Source of the DNA: Pseudomonadales bacterium | GTDB lineage: Bacteria; Pseudomonadota; Gammaproteobacteria; Pseudomonadales; Azotimanducaceae | Direction of reading: 5' to 3' | Length of the DNA stretch: 57,775 bases | Assembly (NCBI GenBank): GCA_022827245.1 | Contig: JAJDTI010000005.1 | Coordinates: 1 to 57,775, forward strand | In this document: one piece after another, positions 34,403-43,196 of the stretch | How the letters are laid out: the number at the start of each line of letters is the position of its first letter | Numbering within the stretch: position 1 is the first letter of the stretch | Position numbers and translations under genes: made by a program | Notes under the pieces: generated by a model | The model's database searches: none | Told to the model about the DNA's origin: nothing | What the model saw: only the letters and a program-made list of their open reading frames with translations

Positions 34403-35014
34403 TCAGGACGACGGGGTCGCGTCCGACTCCGCGTCGCCCCAGACTTCCTGCAGCCGCGCATCCCGCCGGCAACCGTACCGGTAGTACCGGTAGCGCAGCG
34501 GGTTCTCGGTGTAGTAGTTCTGGTGATAGCCCTCGGCGGGATAGAACGGCGCCGCCGGCAGGACGCCGGTCGCCACCTTGCGCCCGAACCTCGACTCGAT
34601 GGCGGACTTGCGGTCTTCGGCAAGGACGCGCTCGGCCTCGTTGCCGTAGAACACGGCGGCCCGATAGCTTGAGCCGCGGTCGCAGAACTGGCCGCGGTCG
34701 TCGAACGGGTCGATGTTCCGCCAGAACACGGCGAGCAGCTCGTCGTAGGAGATGCGATCCGGGTCGTAGGTCACGCGTACCACTTCGAAGTGCCCGGTGC
34801 CGCCGGCCGTGACCTGTTCGTAGGTGGGGTTTTCGGTGTGACCGCCGCTGTACCCGGAGGTCGTGTCGAGGACGCCCGGGAGCTTGTCGTAGGGCGGCTC
34901 CATGCACCAGAAACAGCCGCCGGCGAAGACGGCGGTGGCCTCGTCGGCGTGTGCGTGCACGGCGCCCAGGAACAGCGGGAGCGCGACGCACAGCCTGAAC
35001 AACGCTTTGATCAT
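34403..35014 (-). CDS. msrA: Peptide-methionine (S)-S-oxide reductase, exported
   Basis: The 203-residue protein has an N-terminal signal peptide (MIKALFRLCVALPLFLGAVHAHA) followed by the MsrA core. The catalytic GCFWCMEPPYDKLPGV contains the nucleophilic Cys, and SGYSGGHTENPTYEQV, HFEVVRVTYDP and DPFDDRGQFCDRGSSYR are family signatures. It reduces methionine-S-sulfoxide in damaged proteins. The C-terminal GYHQNYYTENPLRYRYYRYGC retains a candidate resolving Cys. An exported MsrA would repair envelope proteins; no MsrB is nearby. It is the second gene of the tannase-msrA-GGT-SRPBCC operon. Confidence 0.95.
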   Translation of the reverse strand: MIKALFRLCVALPLFLGAVHAHADEATAVFAGGCFWCMEPPYDKLPGVLDTTSGYSGGHTENPTYEQVTAGGTGHFEVVRVTYDPDRISYDELLAVFWRNIDPFDDRGQFCDRGSSYRAAVFYGNEAERVLAEDRKSAIESRFGRKVATGVLPAAPFYPAEGYHQNYYTENPLRYRYYRYGCRRDARLQEVWGDAESDATPSS

Positions 35015-35041
35015 GTCGCGATCCTCCCTCCGGGCGCCGGG

Positions 35042-36625
35042 TCAATCAACCACGCACGTGAAGCTCGCCGCATCGTCCGGATCACCGGAGCCGTCGTACC
35101 GCGCATACTGCGGATAGGGGCAGAGCGGCCGCGTAAACTGGTTCGCCCCCGCTTCCGCGCCGGCCTTCAGGATCGCCTCGCTCCAGCTCACGAGCGCCCC
35201 GCCGATCGCTACCTGGCCTTCCATGAAGGTGAATTCGCCGGGATGCCTGGCAATGATCCTCTCAGGCGCCACGTCGTCTTCGACCCAGTCCATGATGGCC
35301 TCGATGTAGTCTGCGGCCCAGGCGCCCGGCCCGCCGAGACAATGGACCATGCCCGGCACCATGAAGACGCGCATGAAGCCGTCCACGGCTTCCGGGCCGT
35401 TCAGGCGCCTCGCCTCCTCGTAGAAGTTCTCGAGGGCCCCGGCGCGGCAGGGCATGTCGTGCCACCCGTTGTACACGATCAGCTTGCCGCCGCGCGCGAT
35501 GAACCTGCCGAAGTCGGGGGGCGGCAGGTGTACCGCGGCCGCCGCCTCCGCCAGGTCGGCCATCCCCGCCACCGGATCGAACGCGTCCGGGCTGAACCCT
35601 GGCTGGCGGTGCAGGATTTCCGCCGCCACCCGCGTCGTCAGCTCGTTCGCGGTGCCGTCCAGGAAGTCCACCGGACCGGTGACCCAGAGCTGGAAGTCGC
35701 CGCCGAGTTCCGCACCCGGATAGACGCCCGGCACCACCACCTTGCCCGACGCGTCGGTCAGCCCGGTGTAGATCGCCCGCGCGGTCTCGATCTGGCCGGC
35801 GGTGAGACACCCTTCGGTGTCCTCCGCCGTGCACTCGAGCCGGTCGAGTTCGAGCAGGTCCAGGGTGCACTTGCGCGGGTCCGCGATCAGCCCGTCCGCC
35901 AGGCCGTCGAGCGTGTCGCATGCCCGTCGGGTATTGGCGTCGAGCACCGCGACGTCCTCCATAGTCAGGGGATTGCGTTGTTGCAGGCGCGCGTTTTCGA
36001 CGGACAACGCGAGCAGACCGGTGACCAGGTCGACCGCCGGCGCCCCGGCGATGATGCCGTCGAAGTCGTCCGGGAAGCGCAGCGCTTCCATCAGCGCGCC
36101 ATGGCCCCCCTTGGAACAGCCCCAGAGGTAGGCGTGCTCGACGGGGCGCCCGTAGAACTCGGCGATCACCCGCTTGGCGAAGACCGCGGTCAGGTGGTTC
36201 GACCGGAAGCCGAAGTTGATCTTCGCGTTGTCGTCCCGGTAGAAGCTCGGATCGTTCGCGCCCTCGTGCCCGGAGTCCGTGGTCGCCATCGCGAACCCGT
36301 CGTCGAGCAGGCTGGTGGTGTCCCCGATGACGCCCGCGAGGCCGCCCGGCGCCAGGTACATGAACCTGCCCGTCCAGCCCTCGACCGGCATGCCGACGCG
36401 GAACCGTATCGTTCCGTCGATGGTCCCGTCGACCTGACAGTAGGCCGGCATGTCCCCGGACGCCTCGATCAACACCCCGGGATTTACCGCGTGGGCTTCG
36501 TCGGTGAGCAGGTACAGGCGATCGCAGCGTGTCTGCGGCGAGTCCGCGCGGGCATCCGCGAAACCCGGGGCGGTCAGCGCAACCGCTGCTGCGAGGGCAA
36601 GGCACGACAGGGGTCTGTTTCTCAT
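35042..36625 (-). CDS. Tannase/feruloyl-esterase family protein, exported
   Basis: ATG 36625 has an excellent AGGAGGT at 36632-36638 and begins a signal peptide (MRNRPLSCLALAAAVALTAPGFA). The mature enzyme (527 residues in total) shows tannase-family motifs: GRFMYLAPGGLAGVIGDT, FAMATTDSGHEG, the nucleophile WGCSKGGHGALM (Cys170-Ser171), YNGWHDMPC with the acid residue, and MVPGMVHCLGG with the His. The Cys before Ser and the Cys after His form the CS-D-HC disulfide that links the triad in this family. It should cleave aromatic esters such as gallate or ferulate conjugates in the periplasm or outside the cell. It heads a four-gene minus-strand operon. Confidence 0.9.
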   Translation of the reverse strand: MRNRPLSCLALAAAVALTAPGFADARADSPQTRCDRLYLLTDEAHAVNPGVLIEASGDMPAYCQVDGTIDGTIRFRVGMPVEGWTGRFMYLAPGGLAGVIGDTTSLLDDGFAMATTDSGHEGANDPSFYRDDNAKINFGFRSNHLTAVFAKRVIAEFYGRPVEHAYLWGCSKGGHGALMEALRFPDDFDGIIAGAPAVDLVTGLLALSVENARLQQRNPLTMEDVAVLDANTRRACDTLDGLADGLIADPRKCTLDLLELDRLECTAEDTEGCLTAGQIETARAIYTGLTDASGKVVVPGVYPGAELGGDFQLWVTGPVDFLDGTANELTTRVAAEILHRQPGFSPDAFDPVAGMADLAEAAAAVHLPPPDFGRFIARGGKLIVYNGWHDMPCRAGALENFYEEARRLNGPEAVDGFMRVFMVPGMVHCLGGPGAWAADYIEAIMDWVEDDVAPERIIARHPGEFTFMEGQVAIGGALVSWSEAILKAGAEAGANQFTRPLCPYPQYARYDGSGDPDDAASFTCVVD

Positions 36626-36683
36626 CGGGTTACCTCCTCTGCTGGTACATGCCGGAGCCCTGTACCTGGTCGTTCGGCGGGCA

Positions 36684-36689
36684 TAGGCT
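36684..36689 (+). promoter_or_regulatory. Putative -10 element (TAGGCT) immediately before DUF4159 ATG
   Basis: TAGGCTTGCGGACATG: the hexamer ends 7 bases before the ATG at 36697, so a transcript starting at the usual distance would be leaderless. The hexamer and its TTGCGG extension echo the element before the MetY gene (TATGCTTGCGG). Confidence 0.35.
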
Positions 36690-36696
36690 TGCGGAC

Positions 36697-37497
36697 ATGA
36701 CACGTCGAGTCGCCTGCGTCCTCTCGATCTGCGCCGCCCTGGCGGCGGGCGCCGACGAAGACGTGTCGGTCCAGGCGCATGATCTCACGACTTTCGTCCC
36801 GTCCCGCGTACAGTACGACAGCGTCGGCGGCCTGGGCGAGGCCTACTATTACTACGAGGGACGCCTCTGGGCCCGCTGGGAGACGGACTTCCCCCAGGCC
36901 GAGCGGAACTTCGCGAAGCGGCTCACGGAACTGACCGCCATCGTCGCCGCGGCGACCCCGGCCCGCAGGCGCCTGACGGACGAGGACCTCGGCGACTCCC
37001 CGCTCATCTTCATGTCGGACGTCGGCTACATGCAGCTCACCTCCGCGGAGAAGGCCGGCCTGCGCGCCTATCTCGAGAACGGCGGATTCCTCTGGGTGGA
37101 CGACTTCTGGGGCGACGCGGAGTGGGCGAGCTTCGAACGGGCCATGCGCGACGTCCTGCCCGAGCGCCGCTGGCAGCCGCTGCCGATCGAGCATCCCATC
37201 TTCCACACGGTCTTCGAGATCGCGGAGATGCCGCAGATCCCGGCGCGGGATTTCGCCTGGATCGGCGACACCGCGGAGCCGCCCTGGATCCACCGCTATC
37301 CGCAGGGATCGCTCGAGGTGCCCCAGATCCGCGCGTATCTCGACGACGACGGCCGTCCGATGGCCATCGCCACGCACAACACCGACATCGCCGACGGCTG
37401 GGAGCGCGAGGCGTACGGCGAGTGGTACTTTGAGAACTTCTCCACCAAGTCGTACCGCCTCGGCATCAACGTGGTCATCTACGCCCTGACGCACTGA
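36697..37497 (+). CDS. DUF4159 family exported protein
   Basis: The 266-residue protein has a signal peptide (MTRRVACVLSICAALAAGA). The mature part contains RVQYDS, an AYYYYEGR segment, WETDFPQAERNFAKRLTELT, the core SPLIFMSDVGYMQLTSAEKAGLRAYLENGGFLWVDDFWG and the end SYRLGINVVIYALTH. These match DUF4159, a class I glutamine-amidotransferase-like fold lacking a catalytic triad. In other bacteria DUF4159 is often encoded beside MoxR, DUF58 and VWA/BatA genes, as here, although two unrelated genes lie between. It probably belongs functionally to the module that continues at 40096. The methyltransferase-HNH gene starts one base after its stop. Confidence 0.88.
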   Translation: MTRRVACVLSICAALAAGADEDVSVQAHDLTTFVPSRVQYDSVGGLGEAYYYYEGRLWARWETDFPQAERNFAKRLTELTAIVAAATPARRRLTDEDLGDSPLIFMSDVGYMQLTSAEKAGLRAYLENGGFLWVDDFWGDAEWASFERAMRDVLPERRWQPLPIEHPIFHTVFEIAEMPQIPARDFAWIGDTAEPPWIHRYPQGSLEVPQIRAYLDDDGRPMAIATHNTDIADGWEREAYGEWYFENFSTKSYRLGINVVIYALTH

Positions 37498-37498
37498 C

Positions 37499-39226
37499 GT
37501 GTCGAAGGACGACGATCGGAGTTCGAGCCGGCTGACGGCGGCAGAGGCGGCCGCGCGCTACGAGGCCGTCGACCCGAACGTGCTCAACGACTGGCTGCGG
37601 GACCTCCTGCCGGAGGGGCGCGGCTGCGTGCTGGACGTCGGCGCGGGTAGCGGCCGGGACGCCGCGTGGCTCGCCGGGCTCGGCCACGAGGTCGTCGCGG
37701 TCGAGCCTGACGGCGCGATGCGCTGGCAGGCCGAGCAGATGCATCCGGACCGGCGCTTCGAACTGCTCCCCGACCGGCTGCCCGAACTCTCGGGGACTTT
37801 CCGTACGGGACTCTCCTTCGACCTGGTGCTGCTGAACGCCGTGTGGATGTTCGTGGCGCCGGGAGACCGGGAACGAGCCTTCCGCAAGCTCGTGACGCTC
37901 TTGAAGCCCCGCGGTGTGATCGCGCTCACGCTCCGGCAGGGTCCGGTGGACCCGGACCGGGACATGCACGCCGTGAGCGAAGCGGAGATCGAACGGCTCG
38001 CCCGCCGCCACGGCGCGTACGTGGAGTCGGTCTCGAGCGCGCCGGACCTGCTTGGGCGCGGGCGGTTCTCGTGGCTGCAGGTCGTCGTGCGGCTGCCGGA
38101 CGACGGCACCGGCGCGCTGCCGCTCGTGCGCCGGATCGTCCTGAACGACGACAAGTCGTCCACCTACAAGCTGGGGCTCCTGCGAGCGATCTGCCGCGTC
38201 GCCCACGGGGCGCCGGGCCTTGCGCGGGAGGCGGGAGCCGAGCACGTGGAGATTCCGCTCGGTGTCGTCGCGTTGTTCTGGATCAGGCTCTACCTGCCGC
38301 TGCTCTCGGCCGACCTGCCGCAGAACCCGCTCAACAGCAGGGACTTCCGGCGCATCGGGTTCGCGAAGGAGCCGTTTCGCGAACTCTCCGGCATGCTGTC
38401 GGCGATGGATCTCCGCCCGGGCGCGAGAGTCCCTGGTGACCGAGGCACGATGCTGCACCGCGCGCTCCGTGACGCGTGCACCACGATTGACCGGATGCCG
38501 GCCAATTACCTGACGTGGCCCGACAAGTCGCGGATCTTTCCGGTACACCGGCAGGGCTCCAGGAAGCCGAGCGCCGTGGTGCTCGACGGGAACTACCTGC
38601 GAAGCTTCGGGACGCTGCGTGTGCCGGTACACCTGTGGCGGGCGATGCAGCGCTACGCGGTCTGGATCGAACCCGCGCTCGTGGAAGAGTGGATCGGGCT
38701 GACGGCCGGCTACGCCGAGAGACAGTCGCGAACCCTGGACGAGCACGCCGTCCGGCGGGCCATGCGTTGGTACGAGCCGGAGCGGGACATCGGCACGGTG
38801 AGGAAGCGGGTGGACGTTCTCATGGAGAGCCAGTCACGGCTGCATTGCGTCTGGACCGGGAAGCGGCTGCGCAAGGGCGGCGTCGACATCGACCACTGCT
38901 TTCCCTGGTCGGCCTGGCCCTGCGACGACCTGTGGAACCTCATGCCGGCCACCCGCCAGGTGAACCAGCGGGACAAGCGTGACCTGCTGCCCGACGACCG
39001 AACGCTCCGAGGGGCGAAGGAACGCATCCTCGAGTGGTGGGAACTCGCCTACTGTTCCGAACGCGTCCTCGACGAGCGTTTCCGGCTCGAGGCGGGTGCG
39101 CGTCTACCGGCGCTGGGCGGCCGGGCGAAGCCTGACGACATCTTCACGGCGATGTCACTGCAGCGCATGCGGCTGTCGAACGACCAGCAGGTCCCGGAGT
39201 GGGGTGGCCCGACTCCGCCGGTGTGA
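37499..39226 (+). CDS. Fused SAM-dependent methyltransferase and HNH endonuclease
   Basis: GTG 37499 begins 1 base after the DUF4159 stop, implying translational coupling. Residues 1-205 are a class I methyltransferase: CVLDVGAGSGRDAAWLA (motif I, 43-59), acidic Glu69 in VAVEPDG, and FDLVLLNAVWMFV (motif IV region). It lacks the N/D-P-P-Y/F motif of DNA adenine or N4-cytosine methylases. A middle region (about 205-440) begins VRRIVLNDDKSSTYKLGLLRAICR, a segment seen in HNH-nuclease proteins. The C-terminal domain is a compact HNH nuclease: His466 in IDHCFPWS, Asn480 in DLWNLMPA, Asn489 in RQVNQRDK. The combination suggests a DNA-targeting conflict protein with an enzyme that modifies something other than DNA. 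Role unknown. Confidence 0.85.
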   Translation: MSKDDDRSSSRLTAAEAAARYEAVDPNVLNDWLRDLLPEGRGCVLDVGAGSGRDAAWLAGLGHEVVAVEPDGAMRWQAEQMHPDRRFELLPDRLPELSGTFRTGLSFDLVLLNAVWMFVAPGDRERAFRKLVTLLKPRGVIALTLRQGPVDPDRDMHAVSEAEIERLARRHGAYVESVSSAPDLLGRGRFSWLQVVVRLPDDGTGALPLVRRIVLNDDKSSTYKLGLLRAICRVAHGAPGLAREAGAEHVEIPLGVVALFWIRLYLPLLSADLPQNPLNSRDFRRIGFAKEPFRELSGMLSAMDLRPGARVPGDRGTMLHRALRDACTTIDRMPANYLTWPDKSRIFPVHRQGSRKPSAVVLDGNYLRSFGTLRVPVHLWRAMQRYAVWIEPALVEEWIGLTAGYAERQSRTLDEHAVRRAMRWYEPERDIGTVRKRVDVLMESQSRLHCVWTGKRLRKGGVDIDHCFPWSAWPCDDLWNLMPATRQVNQRDKRDLLPDDRTLRGAKERILEWWELAYCSERVLDERFRLEAGARLPALGGRAKPDDIFTAMSLQRMRLSNDQQVPEWGGPTPPV

Positions 39227-39269
39227 CGCGGCAGGGTACGATCACCGAACCCGAGGTTGGAGAGCCGCC

Positions 39270-40061
39270 ATGACCGCACCCGTACTCAGAATCTTCTCCT
39301 ATCTCCCCAACCCGAGGGTCTGGAAGGCGTTGATCGCCGCGGATCTCTGCAGCGTCGAAGTCGAGGTGGTCGGCGATGAGCCCCCCAACCTGGGGAACTG
39401 GCTCTGGGACTACGACGCCCGGCCGTTGCCGGACGAGGAGCGCACCGGCGACAGCCCGCATGCGCGGCGGGGCCGGCGGGGCTTCTCGGGCACGCTCTAC
39501 AAGACCGAGGCGTTCCTCCGGGCGCACCCGTTCGGAACTGTGCCGGCGGCGTTCGGCCCCGGGGGAGACGTCGGCGTCTTCGAGTCGAACAGCATCCTGC
39601 GCGCCGTCGCGCGCGCGGGCGCGCCCAACCGTCAGCTCTACGGCCGCGATGGCTACGAGGCGTCGAGGATCGACAGCTTCCTCGATGCCGACCTCGTGTT
39701 CGCGCGGGAGGCGCAGGTGTACCTGCTGGAGCTGCGGGAACCGACGGCGGCCACCCACGCGCGCATGGCGGCCGCGTACGAGTTCTACCTGGCGGGTGTA
39801 GAGAGCGCGCTCGGTCGCGCGGAATACCTTGTCGGCGACGCGCTGACCATCGCGGACATCGCGTTCGTCTCCGACCTCGCCCAGTTCCTCGGCGAACGCC
39901 GCGGCCATCGGCGGCTGGCCGCCGTCGGGCTCGAGCCGGTCAGCCGCCACGGACGCGAGGAGTACCCGCGCGCATACGGCCACATGCGCGGACTCATCGA
40001 GACCGACGCGTTCTCGACGTACTTCGAAGGCTACCTGCCCCGCGAGGACTCCGCGTCCTGA
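39270..40061 (+). CDS. Glutathione S-transferase-like protein
   Basis: ATG 39270 (MTAPVLRIFSYLPNPRVWKAL) gives 263 residues. The thioredoxin-like domain contains an insertion of about 35 residues (DEPPNLGNWLWDYDARPL, then an Arg-rich loop) before the cis-Pro motif GTVPAAFGPGG and the glutathione-binding FESNSILRAVAR. The helical domain has AEYLVGDALTIADIAFVSDL, the conserved N-capping box of GSTs. It resembles elongation-factor-1-gamma-type GSTs. The catalytic residue is not obvious. It lies 43 bases after the methyltransferase-HNH gene and 34 before the VWA gene, apparently as a guest in the MoxR/VWA array. Confidence 0.85.
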   Translation: MTAPVLRIFSYLPNPRVWKALIAADLCSVEVEVVGDEPPNLGNWLWDYDARPLPDEERTGDSPHARRGRRGFSGTLYKTEAFLRAHPFGTVPAAFGPGGDVGVFESNSILRAVARAGAPNRQLYGRDGYEASRIDSFLDADLVFAREAQVYLLELREPTAATHARMAAAYEFYLAGVESALGRAEYLVGDALTIADIAFVSDLAQFLGERRGHRRLAAVGLEPVSRHGREEYPRAYGHMRGLIETDAFSTYFEGYLPREDSAS

Positions 40062-40095
40062 CGGCGCAGGGTAGCCACTGCTCGGAGCGCAACCG

Positions 40096-42327
40096 GTGTT
40101 CGAGTGGCTCTTCAAGTACCCGTCCGACGTCTACCGCGAGGCGGTGTTCACGTTCGGGACGGACCTCGCGCCGGCGTGGTGGATTCTCCTCGGCGCCGTC
40201 GCGGTCGCCCTGCTTGCGGCGAGCCTGGTGCGGCGTGGCCGCCTCGCCCGCTGGCCCGTCCCGCGGCGGCTCGTCGTGTTCGGCTTTCAGGCGGCGACGC
40301 TCGGCGTGATCCTGGCGGTGCTGGCGGAGCCGACGCTGATGGTGCGCCAGCTCAAGCCGGGGGCGAATACGGTCGCCGTGCTGATCGACGATTCCGAGAG
40401 CATGTCCCTGGGCGCGGGCAGCGGGGAGTCGCGCCTCGCCGTGGCCCGGCGCCTCGCCGAGCGCGCCATCGTCCCCGGCGTCGGGGAGCGTTCCAGCGTG
40501 GCCCTATTCCGTTTCGCGGAAGGCGCGCGTCGCATCGAGTCCCTGGACGCGCTCTCCGCGGACGGCGGTCGCACGCGCGTGCTCGCCTCCCTGGCCGAAG
40601 CCGCCGGCGCGTTCGACACCGATGCCCTCGCTGCCGTCATCGTCCTGACGGACGGTGCGGCCAACGCCGATGCCGGCGACGATCCCGGGACCCTCCTGGC
40701 GGCCGGCGTACCGGTGCATACGGTGGGCATCGGCCCGGGCGCGAACCCCGGCGACGTCGAACTCTCCTCGGTAGCGCTGCCGCGCACGGTGCCGCCCGGC
40801 AGCGAGGTGACGGCGCGGCTCACCCTGCGGCACGCGACCGCCGGCGACGTCCGCCTGCGCGTCCGCGACGGCGAGGACGTGCTGGCGGCGAAGACGATCG
40901 CACTCCGAACCGAAGGCGCCGTCACGAGCGTCGACATCGCCGTCCCGAGCGGACGGCCGGGCCTGCGGGAACTCACCTTCGAGATCGAGCCGCCGCCGGG
41001 GGATCCGCTGCCCCGCAACGATGTCCGTCGGCAACTGCTCGAGGTGGCCGAACGCCGGCACCGCGTGCTCCATCTCGAGGGCGAGCCGCGCTGGGAGTAC
41101 AAGTTCCTCCGCCGCGCGGTGGCGGAAGACGACGTGATGGACATCGTGAGCTGGCTCAGGACCACCCCGCGCAAGACCTATCGACAGGGCGTGTCGGAAG
41201 TCGACGAACTCGCGGAGGGGTTCCCGGACGACCTGTCGAAACTCTATGCGTACGACGTGGTCATCCTCGGCAGCCTGCCCGCCGCGGCCCTGGACGACGA
41301 GCAGCACGCGTGGCTCGAGTCCTTCGTCGGCAAGCGCGGCGGCGGGTTGCTGGCGCTGGCCGGCCGCGACGCGCTGGCGGACGGGGGCTGGGATGTCACA
41401 CCGCTTGCGAGAGCGCTCCCCGTGACCCTCGAACGGAGCGAACGGGCCTCCTACCGGTCGGTCGAAGGGGCCGCGCGCCCGGCGCCGGAGGGACGCGGCT
41501 CTCCGGTGGCCTCTCCTGTCGGATTGACCGGTGCGGGCGAGTCGGACGGCTGGGCGGGCCTGCCGAGACTCGCGGACTACCAGGCGCTCGGTCCGGTCAA
41601 GCCCGGTGCGACGGTGCTGCTCGAGTGGGTTGGCGACGAAACCGTCGCGCCCCTTCTGGTCGAACAGCCCTACGGGTTCGGCCGCGCGGCGGTGCTCGCC
41701 TCGGCGACCACCTGGCGCTGGCGCATGCGCACGCCGCCCGACGATCCCCGGCACGGGCTCTTCTGGAGACAGTTGCTGCGACACCTCGCGCAGGCGGCAC
41801 AGCAGCGGGACCGCGTCACGGTGGAGGGCGGCCCGGACGCCCTCGCGGTGCGCTTGGCCCTGCGGGACGAGCGCTACGAGCCGGTCGCGGACGCGGACGT
41901 GCGCGCGACGATTACCGGACCGGACGGAACCGCGTTCGAGGGAACGCTCGCAGCGGGCGGGGAGAACGGCGCGTTCGAGGCGCGGTGGCAACCCGGCGTC
42001 CCGGGGGTGTACCGGGTGGACGTGACGGCGCGGGCTCGCCAGAACGAGCACGTGGCGACGCGCTTTGCCCGGGTCGGCGCCGACGATTTCGAGTACTTCG
42101 GGGCAACGCTCAACAGGCCCCTCCTCGAACGCATCGCCGAGGCGACGGGCGGCCGGTACTGGGAGCCGGACGGCGTCGCCGGGATCGCGCGGACGGTCGC
42201 GCTGGAGGGGGCCGGTGTGCGGGAGCAGCGCGCGTTGCCGCTCTGGGACGCGCCCTTCTTCTACGTGCTCATCGTGTTGCTCAAGTGCCTGGAGTGGGGG
42301 CTGCGCCGGTGGTGGGGAGGCATATGA
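40096..42327 (+). CDS. Membrane VWA protein (BatA/B-like) with amidotransferase-like core
   Basis: GTG 40096 starts a 743-residue protein. Membrane spans lie near residues 28-45 and 58-78, and another at 718-738. A von Willebrand A domain follows the second span, with an intact MIDAS sequence D98-D-S100-E-S102 and a later LTDGAAN acidic loop. A beta-rich domain comes next, then a glutamine-amidotransferase-like region (YDVVILGSLP, GGGLLALAGRDALADGGW). VLEWV, AVLASATTWRWRM and RVDVTARARQNE lead to the final membrane span. Such proteins bind partners via metal on the periplasmic side and work with MoxR ATPases. Its stop overlaps the next start (ATGA), indicating tight coupling. Confidence 0.88.
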   Translation: MFEWLFKYPSDVYREAVFTFGTDLAPAWWILLGAVAVALLAASLVRRGRLARWPVPRRLVVFGFQAATLGVILAVLAEPTLMVRQLKPGANTVAVLIDDSESMSLGAGSGESRLAVARRLAERAIVPGVGERSSVALFRFAEGARRIESLDALSADGGRTRVLASLAEAAGAFDTDALAAVIVLTDGAANADAGDDPGTLLAAGVPVHTVGIGPGANPGDVELSSVALPRTVPPGSEVTARLTLRHATAGDVRLRVRDGEDVLAAKTIALRTEGAVTSVDIAVPSGRPGLRELTFEIEPPPGDPLPRNDVRRQLLEVAERRHRVLHLEGEPRWEYKFLRRAVAEDDVMDIVSWLRTTPRKTYRQGVSEVDELAEGFPDDLSKLYAYDVVILGSLPAAALDDEQHAWLESFVGKRGGGLLALAGRDALADGGWDVTPLARALPVTLERSERASYRSVEGAARPAPEGRGSPVASPVGLTGAGESDGWAGLPRLADYQALGPVKPGATVLLEWVGDETVAPLLVEQPYGFGRAAVLASATTWRWRMRTPPDDPRHGLFWRQLLRHLAQAAQQRDRVTVEGGPDALAVRLALRDERYEPVADADVRATITGPDGTAFEGTLAAGGENGAFEARWQPGVPGVYRVDVTARARQNEHVATRFARVGADDFEYFGATLNRPLLERIAEATGGRYWEPDGVAGIARTVALEGAGVREQRALPLWDAPFFYVLIVLLKCLEWGLRRWWGGI

Positions 42328-43196
42328 GCCGGGTCGCATGGCTGTCGCTCCTGGTCGTCGCCGTCCTCCCGGCGTCCGCCGCGACGCGGACGCTGGTCGT
42401 TTCGGGCCTCGGCGGCGAGACGCAGTACGCGGAGGCGTTCGAGGCCCTCGCCGAGTCGGCGGCGCAGAGCGCGCGCGGAACGGGGGCCGAAGTGACGTTG
42501 CTGACCGGGGCGGACGCGACCCGAGAGACCATCCGGGATGCCCTGGCCGAACTCGGACGGATTTCCGCGGAGGAGGATGTCGCGGTCGTGCACCTCTTCG
42601 GTCACGGCACGTACGACGGCGAGACCTTCCGCTTCAACGTTCCGGGCCCGGACCCGACGGACGGGGAGCTGTCGGACTGGCTTGCCGCGCTCCCCCCCGC
42701 CCGCCAGCTCGTGGTCGTCGCCACCAGCGCCAGCGGGGCGCTCGCGGAACCGCTGCGGCGGGAGGGCCGAACGGTGATCGCGGCGACCAGGAGCGGGACG
42801 GAGCAGAGCGCCGTGATCTTCGGCGACTACTGGCTCGAGGCCCTGCGCGCGCCATCTGCGGACACGAACAAGGACGGCGCCGTCGGGGCGACCGAAGCGT
42901 TCCGTTTCACGAGCGCGGCGGTAGAACGCCACTTCGAGGCGCGTGGCCTGATGGCGACGGAGCACCCGCGCCTGGAGGGACCGGAGTCCGGGATCCTCGT
43001 GTCCCGCCTCGAGCTGGAGCGGCTGCCCGATGCGAACGCGCGCCGGCTCGCCGCGCGGCGCGCGGAGATCGAGGAGGCCATCGCCGGACTGCGGGAAGAG
43101 AAGGATTCGTTGGAAATCGATGCGTACTTCGCGCGTCTGCAGGAACTGCTGCTCGAACTCGCCGTCGTCGAGCGGGAGCTCGCCGATGGCTCGTAG
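42324..43196 (+). CDS. Caspase/C13-like exported protein, Cys replaced by Ser, with EF-hand-like loop
   Basis: ATG 42324 overlaps the previous stop (ATGA) and starts a signal peptide (MSRVAWLSLLVVAVLPASAA). The 290-residue product has the caspase/legumain-fold landmark AVVHLFGHGTYDGETFRF with catalytic-type His94. The second landmark, where a Cys is expected (xCxSG), reads VVVATSASG, with Ser135 in place of Cys; a Ser nucleophile or loss of activity is possible. Residues 180-191 (DTNKDGAVGATE) fit an EF-hand calcium loop with D, N, D and a terminal E at positions 1, 3, 5 and 12. A C-terminal coiled coil follows. Together these suggest a calcium-responsive, possibly non-catalytic regulator of its protease neighbour. 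The caspase relationship is inferred from motifs. Confidence 0.75.
   Translation: MSRVAWLSLLVVAVLPASAATRTLVVSGLGGETQYAEAFEALAESAAQSARGTGAEVTLLTGADATRETIRDALAELGRISAEEDVAVVHLFGHGTYDGETFRFNVPGPDPTDGELSDWLAALPPARQLVVVATSASGALAEPLRREGRTVIAATRSGTEQSAVIFGDYWLEALRAPSADTNKDGAVGATEAFRFTSAAVERHFEARGLMATEHPRLEGPESGILVSRLELERLPDANARRLAARRAEIEEAIAGLREEKDSLEIDAYFARLQELLLELAVVERELADGS

Noticed and set aside
40104..42323. Plus-strand open frame upstream of the caspase-like gene
   Set aside because: Overlaps the VWA gene in another frame and reads as Arg/Gly-rich noise; the ATGA overlap at 42324 and signal peptide set the real start.
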